DNA from: Oceanobacillus jordanicus
Lineage (GTDB): Bacteria > Bacillota > Bacilli > Bacillales > Amphibacillaceae
DNA length: 64,000 nt
Reading direction: 5' to 3'
Assembly: GCF_022095695.1 (NCBI RefSeq)
Contig: NZ_JAIFZM010000002.1
Span: forward strand, 62,001-126,000
Part shown: piece by piece, positions 35,963 to 44,417 of the stretch
How positions within the stretch are numbered: position 1 is the first letter of the stretch
Layout of the letters: every line of letters begins with the position of its first letter
Program-made: the position numbers and the translations under genes
The notes under the pieces: generated by a model
The model's input: only the letters and a program-made list of their open reading frames with translations
Database searches by the model: none
What the model was told of the DNA's origin: nothing

Positions 35963-37234
35963 ATGAATAAAATCGATATAACACAAATAGTCCTACTTGT
36001 ACTAATACTTCTGTCAGTTAATCGCCCTTTATTGAAAAAGGGAAGGTTAATTGCTAAAAGAACGGTTGTAGTAACTGTTCACTCTCTATCAAAGTTAATT
36101 CCTAAAAAGAATCAACTCGTTGTTTTCGGTGGAGAAAACGGGCAAGGGTTTCGCGGGAACACTAAATACTTATTTTTAAAGATGAATGAGGATAAACAAC
36201 TTGAATGCGTATGGATTTCTAGAAATAGTGAGGTTGTTTCCTCTTTAACAAAGAAAGGCTTTCAAGCATATAAGCATAACTCATTAAAAGGGATTTATCA
36301 CCAATTAAAAGCACGGATGATTATTCATTCCCATTCAATTAATGATGATTTTAGCAAAGCTTTTGTTGGGGGAGCAATCTCTTATAATACGTGGCATGGC
36401 GTAGGATTGAAAAAGGTATGGGGAGCTAATAAAAATACATTCTCCTACAAAGTCCTGCACGAAAGGAGTAAATTAAAACGATACTTTGGTAAATTTGTTG
36501 TGAAAACAAATCTAGCAAAACGAAACTATGTGGTCTCAACAAGCGAAGCTGTTTCGTCTTATTACCCGGAGACCTTTTTAGTTCATGAGGAAAATGTACT
36601 TCAACTTGGCCAAGTAAGAAATGACGTCTTTTTCAAAGAAACAGAAGAAGATAAAGACATACCTGAATGGATTCGGAAACAAAAAGTCATTTTGTATATG
36701 CCGACACACCGAAGTTTTGGAAAGCTAGAGACTGATATTAATTCAGTTTTTGATTTTGAAAGATTAGATCAGTTCTGTGAAGAAATGGGTTACACCTTTC
36801 TAGTGAAAAGGCATATGTACAGTAGCGGCAACGTCCCTACTAGATTTAAAAATATTATAGATATTAGTGAGAAGCCATATGACCCACAATTGTTATTAAA
36901 GTACTCGGATGTGTTACTAACGGATTATTCCAGTTGTTATACAGATTACTTACTGTTGGATAGACCCGTTTTGTTCTATAGCTATGATCTGGATTTATAT
37001 TTAAAGAAATCGAATGATATGTATTTTAATTACTTTGATGTTACCCCGGGTCCTAAAGTTAATACCTTTCCAGAGCTTATCGAAGTGCTTGAAAATTCAA
37101 TTGCATACCCAGAACTCTATCGGGATGAAAGAAAAAGGGTATTGGATATCTTTTATTCTCAGGATAACCAACGAGAAGTGCTAGATAAACAGGTAACGTA
37201 TATTTACGAACATGTTTTAAACCGCTTGTCTTGA
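35963..37234 (+). CDS. CDP-polyol phosphotransferase (Glyphos_transf family), probable ribitol-type polymerase 1
   Basis: The 423-residue protein has an N-terminal hydrophobic anchor (about 7-20) and a divergent Glyphos_transf domain: VVFGGENGQGFRGNTKYLF, NTWHGVGLKKVWG, GQVRNDVFF, VILYMPTHRSFG, LVKRHMYSS and LLTDYSSCYTDYLLLDRP with a TPGPKV segment. It departs from the GlpP-type paralogues here at several shared positions (GENGQGF in place of ESF.GK), consistent with another substrate. Following the IspD/SDR pair, a ribitol-phosphate or primer-extending role is likely. Confidence 0.82.
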   Translation: MNKIDITQIVLLVLILLSVNRPLLKKGRLIAKRTVVVTVHSLSKLIPKKNQLVVFGGENGQGFRGNTKYLFLKMNEDKQLECVWISRNSEVVSSLTKKGFQAYKHNSLKGIYHQLKARMIIHSHSINDDFSKAFVGGAISYNTWHGVGLKKVWGANKNTFSYKVLHERSKLKRYFGKFVVKTNLAKRNYVVSTSEAVSSYYPETFLVHEENVLQLGQVRNDVFFKETEEDKDIPEWIRKQKVILYMPTHRSFGKLETDINSVFDFERLDQFCEEMGYTFLVKRHMYSSGNVPTRFKNIIDISEKPYDPQLLLKYSDVLLTDYSSCYTDYLLLDRPVLFYSYDLDLYLKKSNDMYFNYFDVTPGPKVNTFPELIEVLENSIAYPELYRDERKRVLDIFYSQDNQREVLDKQVTYIYEHVLNRLS

Positions 37235-37264
37235 TCATTAATCTATAGAGAAAGTAGGTATAGT

Positions 37265-38413
37265 ATGAAAAAAATCAGGTTACTACCTACTATAATCGTA
37301 AAATATTTTCTAGTCTCTTTGTATGTTGTATTTCTCATAATGTTTAAGCAAAATGAGAATAAAATGACTTTCGCTTCCTACAGGTCAAACAAAATTAAAG
37401 ATAATCTAGCCTATCTTAGTGAAGAAATGCGAGCTAATTATCCAGAGATAAAGCAAACCTATCTATTTAAAAAACTGGATAGTTCCTTGTATGGAAAGCT
37501 TAGCTATACTTTTCATATGGTAAAAGCTTGTTTTCATTTAGCAACGTCACGTTATTTCGTTGTGGATGATTATTATTTCCCCATTTATGTAGTTAAACCT
37601 AGGAGGGATCTGGAGATTATCCAACTTTGGCACAGTGCGGGTGCTCTAAAAAAATTTGGTTATAGTACAGTTGGGAAGAGTTTTGGCCCGAGTAGAAGTT
37701 ATTTAAAACACGTCCCCATTCACGGGAATTATACCAAGGCCTATGTAAGCTCAAAAGAAGTCATTCCTTATTTCTCTGAGGCTTTCAATATGCCTAAAGA
37801 GAATATCCTTCCATTAGGCATTCCGCGGACTGATTACTTTTATAATGATAACCGTTTGTTAGAACAGGGTTTTTATAGCGATTTCCCTGATTTAAAAGGT
37901 AGAAAGATAATTTTATATGCTCCTACTTTTAGAGGGAAAAGTCATTATCAAGAGGCGTTTGCCATCCCCTTCGATATAGATTTCATGGAGAAAATGCTGC
38001 AAGAGGAATATGTGTTGCTTGTTCATCTACATCCGTATATGCAAGCAGGGGTTAATGCAGCTGATACTGATTTTTCTTATTATATTAAAGAGGGGTATAC
38101 GATACAGGAACTTCTAATGCTGACGGATGTATTGATAACCGATTACTCTACCATATTCTTTGACTTTAGTATTCTAGAAAGGCCCATTATATTTTTTCCC
38201 TATGATCTGGAAGACTATAAAAAAGAGCGAGACTTCTATTATGAGTATGAGAAACTGATACCCGGTCCTATGGTAATGGATACAAAATCTCTGGTCGAGG
38301 CAATCGTAAATCTACCAGATGATCACGAGATAAAGCAATTTAAAGACCGCTTCTTTGACTATCAAGATGGAAGAGCAACAGAAAGAATTGCTGCCGATAT
38401 CCTCAGTAGATAA
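37265..38413 (+). CDS. CDP-polyol phosphotransferase (Glyphos_transf family), probable polymerase 2
   Basis: The 382-residue protein has an N-terminal hydrophobic segment (about 10-25), then TFASYRSNKIKDNLAYL, IQLWHSAGALKKFGY, LGIPRTDYFY, KIILYAPTFRGKSHY, LLVHLHPYMQ and ITDYSTIFFDFSILERP with an IPGPMV segment. It resembles the TagB-like paralogues at 2856 and 18162 more than the TagF-like ones. As the last gene of the IspD-SDR set it may prime or extend the CDP-ribitol-type polymer. A strong terminator follows. Confidence 0.83.
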   Translation: MKKIRLLPTIIVKYFLVSLYVVFLIMFKQNENKMTFASYRSNKIKDNLAYLSEEMRANYPEIKQTYLFKKLDSSLYGKLSYTFHMVKACFHLATSRYFVVDDYYFPIYVVKPRRDLEIIQLWHSAGALKKFGYSTVGKSFGPSRSYLKHVPIHGNYTKAYVSSKEVIPYFSEAFNMPKENILPLGIPRTDYFYNDNRLLEQGFYSDFPDLKGRKIILYAPTFRGKSHYQEAFAIPFDIDFMEKMLQEEYVLLVHLHPYMQAGVNAADTDFSYYIKEGYTIQELLMLTDVLITDYSTIFFDFSILERPIIFFPYDLEDYKKERDFYYEYEKLIPGPMVMDTKSLVEAIVNLPDDHEIKQFKDRFFDYQDGRATERIAADILSR

Positions 38414-38458
38414 ATAGCCCTTAATAATAGAGGCTAGGACTAAAGACCTTTGTTAAAA

Positions 38459-38514
38459 GCCGGGCGATTAATCAATTATTTTAGGTATAGATTGAATCGC
38501 CCGGCAATTTTTTT
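38459..38514 (+). terminator. Intrinsic terminator ending the IspD-SDR-polymerase operon
   Basis: GCCGGGCGATT pairs with AATCGCCCGGC across a loop of about 25 bases, followed by TTTTTTT after AA. Confidence 0.8.
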
Positions 38515-38530
38515 AACATTTCAGTATAAG

Positions 38531-38783
38531 ACTCCACTTTAGCGGAGGAAAATACGTAGACTCCTTGAAAATGCATTCGCTCTTTCTGCGTGCGATGAAT
38601 CGCTGACGAAGCCTTACTTGTCCAGTGGGAACAGCACGAGTCCGAAGTACCCCGGAAGCTAGGGCAAGGAACAAAGGCTAAAAGCGCCACATCCTGTGGC
38701 AACGCCTTCGTGACCAACATCCTGTTGGCCCGAGGCTAAGGCCGTGCCCACGGAAAGCGAGTATTTTCCGTAGCGCCGAATAA
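38531..38783. repeat. Intergenic fold-back repeat, about 250 bp
   Basis: The segment is more GC-rich than its surroundings. Its ends are complementary (GGAAAATAC at 38547-38555 with GTATTTTCC at 38761-38769), and shorter inverted repeats lie within, such as ATCCTGTGGCAAC and ACATCCTGTTGG. It has the look of the multicopy non-coding repeats found between genes in Bacillaceae genomes (from memory, not searched). A 79-codon minus frame across it has no family resemblance. Confidence 0.6.
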
Positions 38784-38836
38784 GCAATAACTTGTACTCT
38801 TTTGTTAACTTGTCCCATTCTCAGTTTTAAACCTTG

Positions 38837-39556
38837 TTAGTTTTCTCTCACAAAGATTTCTGGATTATTTGAGAAGACGCCATCCACGCCGTATTCCACA
38901 AGCTGTTCGTATCTCTCCATTCCATTAACTGTATATGGATATACTTTGTAGCCAAAACCTTTACACTCTCTGACGAATTCTCTATCGGTATACACGTTAT
39001 TTGGGTGAATGCTAGTGATGTTGAGGCCACTTTGCTTTGCGTATTCCCATGGATTTAATATTCGGTAATAAAAAAGCATGCCCAATGGTATAGAAGGGTC
39101 GATTTCTTGAATGTTTTTTAAGGCGACATGATCAAAGGAAGACAGGATAACATTAGATAAGCGATCATGCTCTCTAAGGCAATCAATTAATTTCTTTTCA
39201 ATCCCCTGGTAAATAACAGGGATATTTTTAACTTCAATATTTAATAAAAGGTCTTTAGGGCACAACTCCAGTACTTCACTTAAGGTAGGGAGAACCACAC
39301 CCTTATATTTTTCATCGAATGAAGCCCCAATATCAATCTGCTTTATTTCCTCTAATGTATAATCTTTTATCAAGCCAGCATTTTTATTAAAACGCATTAA
39401 TTTATGATCATGACAGACAACGAGGTGCCCGTCTTTGGTTAGTTGGACATCTAATTCCATTGCCTTCACGCCGTGTTCGATTGCTAGTTGAAAGGCGGGT
39501 AGTGTGTTTTCTGGTGCTTCTGTTAAAGACCCGCGATGAGCGAAATTTAGTACCAT
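38837..39556 (-). CDS. Glycerophosphodiester phosphodiesterase (GlpQ/UgpQ family), copy 2
   Basis: The 239-residue GDPD enzyme has AHRGSLTEAPENTLPAF (HRG and PENT), MELDVQLTKDG (E-x-D) and VVCHDHKLMRF, so its catalytic set is intact. There is no signal peptide. The ATG at 39556 is favoured over two earlier ones because the GGAG site abuts those and sits nine bases before this one. It hydrolyses glycerophosphodiesters, possibly lipid or teichoic acid breakdown products. It is the last gene on this strand of the second polysaccharide block, 43 bases after the flippase gene. Confidence 0.9.
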   Translation of the reverse strand: MVLNFAHRGSLTEAPENTLPAFQLAIEHGVKAMELDVQLTKDGHLVVCHDHKLMRFNKNAGLIKDYTLEEIKQIDIGASFDEKYKGVVLPTLSEVLELCPKDLLLNIEVKNIPVIYQGIEKKLIDCLREHDRLSNVILSSFDHVALKNIQEIDPSIPLGMLFYYRILNPWEYAKQSGLNITSIHPNNVYTDREFVRECKGFGYKVYPYTVNGMERYEQLVEYGVDGVFSNNPEIFVREN

Positions 39557-39599
39557 ATACATCATCTCCGTTCTTCATATTACTAACAGGATAACACAA

Positions 39600-41015
39600 C
39601 TATTCTGCATTTTGCTTATGGAAGAATGCCATTCCTGTCCTATATAAAAGCCCAATCAACTCTCTATTTACAAAAAGAAAGAGCATCCCGGCTATAGCAA
39701 TACTTATAAATAATGCTTTGTCCTCTAGAATAAAGGGCAAGATTAAGGAGAGGAAAAGGAGAGCAAATAAGGGGACCAATTCTCTCCACTGTATTCGTAT
39801 AGTAAAGTACTTATGGGAAGCAGTAACTCGGAATAACCACATACATAGAAATGCCAATAAAGTGGAAGCTGCAATGCCATATAGACCAATAAATGGGACG
39901 AGCGCAAGGTTTAACAAAATATTAAGCAGTGCTCCCATCAAAGAAGTAAGGAAAAGACTATTTGTTTTTTTTGCGCCATGAAAGCCAGCACCCCAAAATT
40001 GAGAAAGCGAGCTAAATAAGGCACCGATTAGCATAATTCCAACGTATTTCCAGGACTCGCCAAACGTATCGGCAATGACAATTTCCATGGCTGGTTTGGC
40101 TACTAAAATAATGAGAATGGCTGTGGTAATCATTAACCTTACATAATGTTTGAAAACAATAGAGTAATAAGCATCTTTTTCTTTTGAATGGAAGGACGTA
40201 ATTGCACTGTCTTTCCACGCTAGAAAAAATATGGTGTTGACCATAAGTAGTAAGGCAGGAATTTTATTAGCGACCGCGTAAATACCATTAGCATCTAAAT
40301 GAAGAAATGCTAGAATAACATAACGATCAGACATGGTTAGTATCCACCAGCTTAACGCACCAGGAATGATTGGGATAGAATAGGTTAAAAAGGACTTTAG
40401 TAAGCTTTTAGAGTATCCCTTCCATCCTATATAGCGGTGAAACTTTAGTATCCACCATGCGATGATGGTGACAGATGCTGCAGCTAGAATAGAAGAATAG
40501 AAAAAGGACAATAGCCTAAGGTCGAAAACATAAATAAAAATGAGAATAAATCCAATGGAGAAGGCTGTCTGTATAATACCCAGCATCGCAAATAATTTAT
40601 TAAACCCGAGTCCGCGGGCACATTGCTGTAAGAAACTACTAGTTACCGTGAAATTAATTAGTAGCAGAAGTTCCCAATGATAGGGAAAGTCAACAAAAAG
40701 CATGACAGCAAGCGCGGTAGCATTAAAAATAAGTAGGTTGCGCAGAATAGTGAGCGTTCCAGTAGTAATAATACGTCCCCGTTCTTGTGGCTGCTCTTCT
40801 TCTAATAACCATCTATACACTGCTGCAACTAATTCAAATGTAATGAAAGGGACGATAAGGGAAACAGTCGTCCACAACAAGTCCCACGTGCCGTATTCTG
40901 CCGAAGTGAAATAATGCGTATATAGTGGCAACATAAGAAAGATGAGGAGTTTTGACCCAAAGTTGGCAATAGCATAGATGATTGTATCTTTAAATAGCTT
41001 TTTTCCATTGGTCAT
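39600..41015 (-). CDS. Oligosaccharide flippase (Wzx/PST family)
   Basis: The 471-residue protein has about twelve to fourteen hydrophobic segments and a typical opening (KKLFKDTIIYAIANFGSKLL). PST-type flippases move lipid-linked repeat units outward. With the Wzy-like polymerase at 44407 and the glycosyltransferases between, it fits a Wzx/Wzy polysaccharide route. The start at 41015 is taken because GGAAGG lies six bases before it, while the earlier ATG at 41021 has no room for a site. It is distinct from the SpoVB-type flippase at 13531. Confidence 0.86.
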   Translation of the reverse strand: MTNGKKLFKDTIIYAIANFGSKLLIFLMLPLYTHYFTSAEYGTWDLLWTTVSLIVPFITFELVAAVYRWLLEEEQPQERGRIITTGTLTILRNLLIFNATALAVMLFVDFPYHWELLLLINFTVTSSFLQQCARGLGFNKLFAMLGIIQTAFSIGFILIFIYVFDLRLLSFFYSSILAAASVTIIAWWILKFHRYIGWKGYSKSLLKSFLTYSIPIIPGALSWWILTMSDRYVILAFLHLDANGIYAVANKIPALLLMVNTIFFLAWKDSAITSFHSKEKDAYYSIVFKHYVRLMITTAILIILVAKPAMEIVIADTFGESWKYVGIMLIGALFSSLSQFWGAGFHGAKKTNSLFLTSLMGALLNILLNLALVPFIGLYGIAASTLLAFLCMWLFRVTASHKYFTIRIQWRELVPLFALLFLSLILPFILEDKALFISIAIAGMLFLFVNRELIGLLYRTGMAFFHKQNAE

Positions 41016-41038
41016 TGTCATCCTTCCATTCTATTCTA

Positions 41039-42196
41039 CTATTTTCCCTGCATGATCAATCTCTTTAAGCCATGTTTTACTTTATAATATGGCATTAATA
41101 AATAAGAAGAAGCCGAGATTGGAAACGCATGCTTTCCCATCTCATTATAAATTTCCTCAGCATAAGCATCTCTTTTAACATCTGCAAGGACTTTGGCAAT
41201 ATACTTGGTTTTTTCTTGACGGTATACATTCAGGTCAAACACATGATGATATAAATCGAGTTTACCTTGGATCTCCAAAGTTAGCATGGAACGGAGGCAT
41301 TTTTCACAACGAGAACAGTTTGCAGAGCTTCCCCCGGCACATACATTTAAGTAACGGTGTGTTGGCTCATACTCGGCTATGTGACGTGTCTTTTCCACTC
41401 TAGAGTAATTAGCACCTGATGAAAAAAAACTTAAAGACTCTGTCGACAGCATTGTTAGAGTAAGCAGGTCATAGGATCCAGCGACCTTTGTTTTTAATTG
41501 GAAATCTTTGAACTGCCTGCCTGACGAATAATAGTAGTAGCGAAATAACTTTTGCATGGTCAGCACAGCCGCTACATTTCTTAATGTATGAGTTTGCACG
41601 TAATTCATCTTCAATACTTCACTGAGGTTCGAATCAACTTCAATAATATCGATATCTTGCTCTTCGGCAAATGGGCGAATCAGCTGGATGCGTTTTTGAA
41701 AAAGGTCGCGTGCTTCCTGTCCACCAAAGTCACCGTGCGACCCGACATTATGGAAGGTGAAATGAGTTAACCTAAAAGATGGTGGACAGGCTCTATGTAG
41801 ATGCTCGTAAATGGTATGGAAGGAATCAACACCACCTGAGAAGCCTGTACCGACCGCATTTGCAGTTTTGACCGGGTTGGGCATAAGAGTTTCTGCTTTA
41901 ATCGATATCCTATTTAAATGCGGTAGTGCAATACAAAGCGCCCCTATGAGATACGTTGTTATGGTGTAGTACAGTTTTTCTGATACTGGTGCCTTAAGAA
42001 ATATATCTTCCCCACGCTCCATGGCCAAAGGTAACAGCCCTACCAAAAAGGAATCAGCTCGCTCTTTCAATAAGTATTGCTCATAGTCTACCGGAACGCT
42101 AAACCAAAGGGACTCTTGCTTGTTCTCTATTTCAAATTTTGCCTGCAACCTTGCAGTGTTATTTATCTGAACTACTTCGGGTTTGTAAATGATCAT
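41039..42196 (-). CDS. PP-loop ATPase-like protein of unknown function in the polysaccharide block
   Basis: The 385-residue protein has a PP-loop (AVGTGFSGGVDSFHT, near residue 120), the ATP-pyrophosphatase motif shared by adenylating enzymes such as GMP synthetase and QueC. Near residue 310 is a Cys cluster (CAGGSSANCSRCEKCLRS) likely to bind zinc. The first ~100 residues are not recognisable. PP-loop enzymes activate a carbonyl with ATP so that an amine or sulfur attacks, so amidation or amidination of a sugar is possible, but I do not recognise the family. It overlaps the upstream pyruvyl transferase gene by 38 bases, indicating tight coupling. Confidence 0.75.
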   Translation of the reverse strand: MIIYKPEVVQINNTARLQAKFEIENKQESLWFSVPVDYEQYLLKERADSFLVGLLPLAMERGEDIFLKAPVSEKLYYTITTYLIGALCIALPHLNRISIKAETLMPNPVKTANAVGTGFSGGVDSFHTIYEHLHRACPPSFRLTHFTFHNVGSHGDFGGQEARDLFQKRIQLIRPFAEEQDIDIIEVDSNLSEVLKMNYVQTHTLRNVAAVLTMQKLFRYYYYSSGRQFKDFQLKTKVAGSYDLLTLTMLSTESLSFFSSGANYSRVEKTRHIAEYEPTHRYLNVCAGGSSANCSRCEKCLRSMLTLEIQGKLDLYHHVFDLNVYRQEKTKYIAKVLADVKRDAYAEEIYNEMGKHAFPISASSYLLMPYYKVKHGLKRLIMQGK

Positions 42197-43292
42197 CTTG
42201 ATTCCTCTTCCTGCCTAAAAACACGTCTAGCTCTTTAAAATGATTTTCTGAATCGACTTTTTCTTTACTAATCTCAGGTGCTGCCATTTCCATGCTTTGC
42301 TGGACATCGAGTGGATGAAGCTTATGTAACTGTGCGAAGTCTGTATAGTGTCCAGTAAATCCGATGTCTTCCATTACGTGGAGCATTTTAGAGCTGTAGA
42401 GAATGGGATAAACAGGTTTTTGATATATCCAGCCAATAATCATGGCGTGAAATCGTGTAGCGATAATGCCTGCAGAATCGGCCAACTGTTGCAATATCTC
42501 TTCTGGATTATTCTTATAATAGCTCGTCTTCACTTTCTTTCGAGCAGTTTCTGGTATCCTGCTCACAATCTCCTTGATTGCAATGGGGTCTTCTTCATAC
42601 GCACAAAAAGATAGCAACAATACCTCATATCCTTGTTCTATAAAAAAGAGCGCTATGTCTTTTATTTTTGTATAATAGATGGTATCCATGTCAGCCAGAT
42701 GCTTACGTACAGAGGGCTTAATCACAGAAATCGAGATAACATTTTTGTGTTTTAACGCCTTCTTCGCTGGTAGTTGAAAGACAATATCAGCGGCTAAACG
42801 AACAGGCTTTAAATCTTGAAACAACTTATAGCTATGTTCTTCCCGAAAACATATGTCCTGATCATGCTGAAAAATCTTTTTATGCTCTGTATAAAAGTCA
42901 GGGTCATCATACGGACCAAAATTAGCACCTAATAGAAAAAAAGGTCTTTTCTTCCTCCGCATTGCTTTTGTTATCTGTAATTCCTTCCTCCATTGTTCCC
43001 CCTGTATAAATAACGATCCTCCAATTTGCACGGACGCATCACAGTCTCTGTTCAACCATCTGTACAATAAGAAATAGAGGTTGAATTTTCGAACGAGAAG
43101 GTTGGCAATCCGGTACATAAGGGAATCACTTGGAGCAATGAGCAGGTTTGGTAAATTCTGAAATGTAGTTCGGTAATGCCTTGGAGCATACAACACAAAC
43201 ATGGTATCAGGATACCGTTCACATATAATTTTTATAAATAAGTCATCCCCTAAATTCCCGTATGTATATGCATAGATTCTTATTTTTTTCAT
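42159..43292 (-). CDS. Polysaccharide pyruvyl transferase family protein
   Basis: The 377-residue protein opens with IRIYAYTYGNLGDDLFIKII, the family's N-terminal GN.GD pattern, and has SVQIGGSLFIQGEQW and TRFHAMIIGWIYQKP with the conserved His. It should add pyruvate to a sugar hydroxyl pair, or a related modification, in the exopolysaccharide unit. It is clearly diverged from CsaB at 10573. GTG at 43304 is an alternative start; ATG at 43292 is preferred because it begins the family N-terminus. Confidence 0.83.
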   Translation of the reverse strand: MKKIRIYAYTYGNLGDDLFIKIICERYPDTMFVLYAPRHYRTTFQNLPNLLIAPSDSLMYRIANLLVRKFNLYFLLYRWLNRDCDASVQIGGSLFIQGEQWRKELQITKAMRRKKRPFFLLGANFGPYDDPDFYTEHKKIFQHDQDICFREEHSYKLFQDLKPVRLAADIVFQLPAKKALKHKNVISISVIKPSVRKHLADMDTIYYTKIKDIALFFIEQGYEVLLLSFCAYEEDPIAIKEIVSRIPETARKKVKTSYYKNNPEEILQQLADSAGIIATRFHAMIIGWIYQKPVYPILYSSKMLHVMEDIGFTGHYTDFAQLHKLHPLDVQQSMEMAAPEISKEKVDSENHFKELDVFLGRKRNQDDHLQTRSSSDK

Positions 43293-43361
43293 CCTACATC
43301 GCACCTCTAATAATATCCTTTCACAATAGTGAACAGTTTAGACCTTATAAAGTCATTTATT

Positions 43362-44417
43362 TTACTTTGCTACCATCCGAAATAGGGTGTGGAAAGGGGA
43401 GGGCAGATACCTGGTTAGCTCTTTAATAAAGAATAGATAATACAACCCATTTAATGACTGGTTCTTAACAAGATATAGAAAAATTTTCACCTTCCATGCT
43501 TGATCATCTTGGATGATGCCATGATCCACACTCTCTTTCATAATGACTCGAAGTTGCTTTTTTCTCTCCTGTTTACTTAAGGGACTGTGGCGGTGAAATA
43601 GATTACTACATGCATTAATTGAAGTAGCAGTCATGACCGTATTAAGCTCTAATCTGTTTTCGGTTGTGTATTTTTCTTGCCTCTTTAAAAATTCCCGAAT
43701 TCTTTCTTGAAGGAACTGCTGTTTGGAGTAGAATTCGTCAATATACCCTCTAGACAGCGACGTATTTCCGTGTGACACGTAAGTATATAGAGGATCGGCG
43801 AGTATGTAGACAGACGAGCAGACTTGTAGATAATCCAGATTAAACAGTAAATCTTCCCCCATGCTAATAGTTTCGTCAAAACGGATTGCATGCTCGTGTA
43901 TGATCGAAAGAACGTATAGTTTATTACATGGCGAGGGGAGCAGAATTTTTCGATATAATACTCCGAAATGTTGCAGAAAAGCGGATTTAGAGAATTTCCA
44001 TTCCATTTCAGGCACATGAGGAATAGTTACCTGCTTTTTCCCCCCTAACTGAGCATGGTAGCCACAAAGGACAAGATCAGTATCTAATAATGCACACTCA
44101 ACCAGCTTTTCTGTCATCGTCGGATGAATGTAATCATCTGCATCTACAAACTGAATAAATTGCCCACTAGCCATACTGATACCTGTATTCCGGGCAGAGG
44201 AAGGTCCTTTATTTTGTTGATGAATAACGGAAATCTGGGAATGTTTTGCTGCAAGCTCGTTACATATTTCTCCACTAGTGTCTGTCGAACCATCGTTCAC
44301 AAGAATAACGTCAATTTGCTTATAAGATTGCTGTAAGATGCTTTGCACACAATAACGCAGATCCTTTTCAGCATTATATACAGGGACAATAATACTTACC
44401 ACATTGTTACGAGACAT
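43362..44417 (-). CDS. Family 2 glycosyltransferase
   Basis: The 351-residue GT-A enzyme has SIIVPVYNAEKDLRYC, DVILVNDGSTDTSGEI, GPSSARNTGISMASG and the metal-site FVDADDYIHPTM. It resembles EpsJ/CpsI-type enzymes that add one sugar to a lipid-linked unit. An upstream ATG at 44447 would add ten residues but lies inside the Wzy gene and lacks a ribosome site; GGGAG lies nine bases before 44417. It overlaps the Wzy gene by eleven bases. Donor and acceptor are unknown. Confidence 0.87.
   Translation of the reverse strand: MSRNNVVSIIVPVYNAEKDLRYCVQSILQQSYKQIDVILVNDGSTDTSGEICNELAAKHSQISVIHQQNKGPSSARNTGISMASGQFIQFVDADDYIHPTMTEKLVECALLDTDLVLCGYHAQLGGKKQVTIPHVPEMEWKFSKSAFLQHFGVLYRKILLPSPCNKLYVLSIIHEHAIRFDETISMGEDLLFNLDYLQVCSSVYILADPLYTYVSHGNTSLSRGYIDEFYSKQQFLQERIREFLKRQEKYTTENRLELNTVMTATSINACSNLFHRHSPLSKQERKKQLRVIMKESVDHGIIQDDQAWKVKIFLYLVKNQSLNGLYYLFFIKELTRYLPSPFHTLFRMVAK

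Noticed and set aside
38481-38720. 79-residue minus frame in the fold-back repeat
   Set aside because: It lies in a structured non-coding repeat and overlaps the terminator; no ribosome site or recognisable family.
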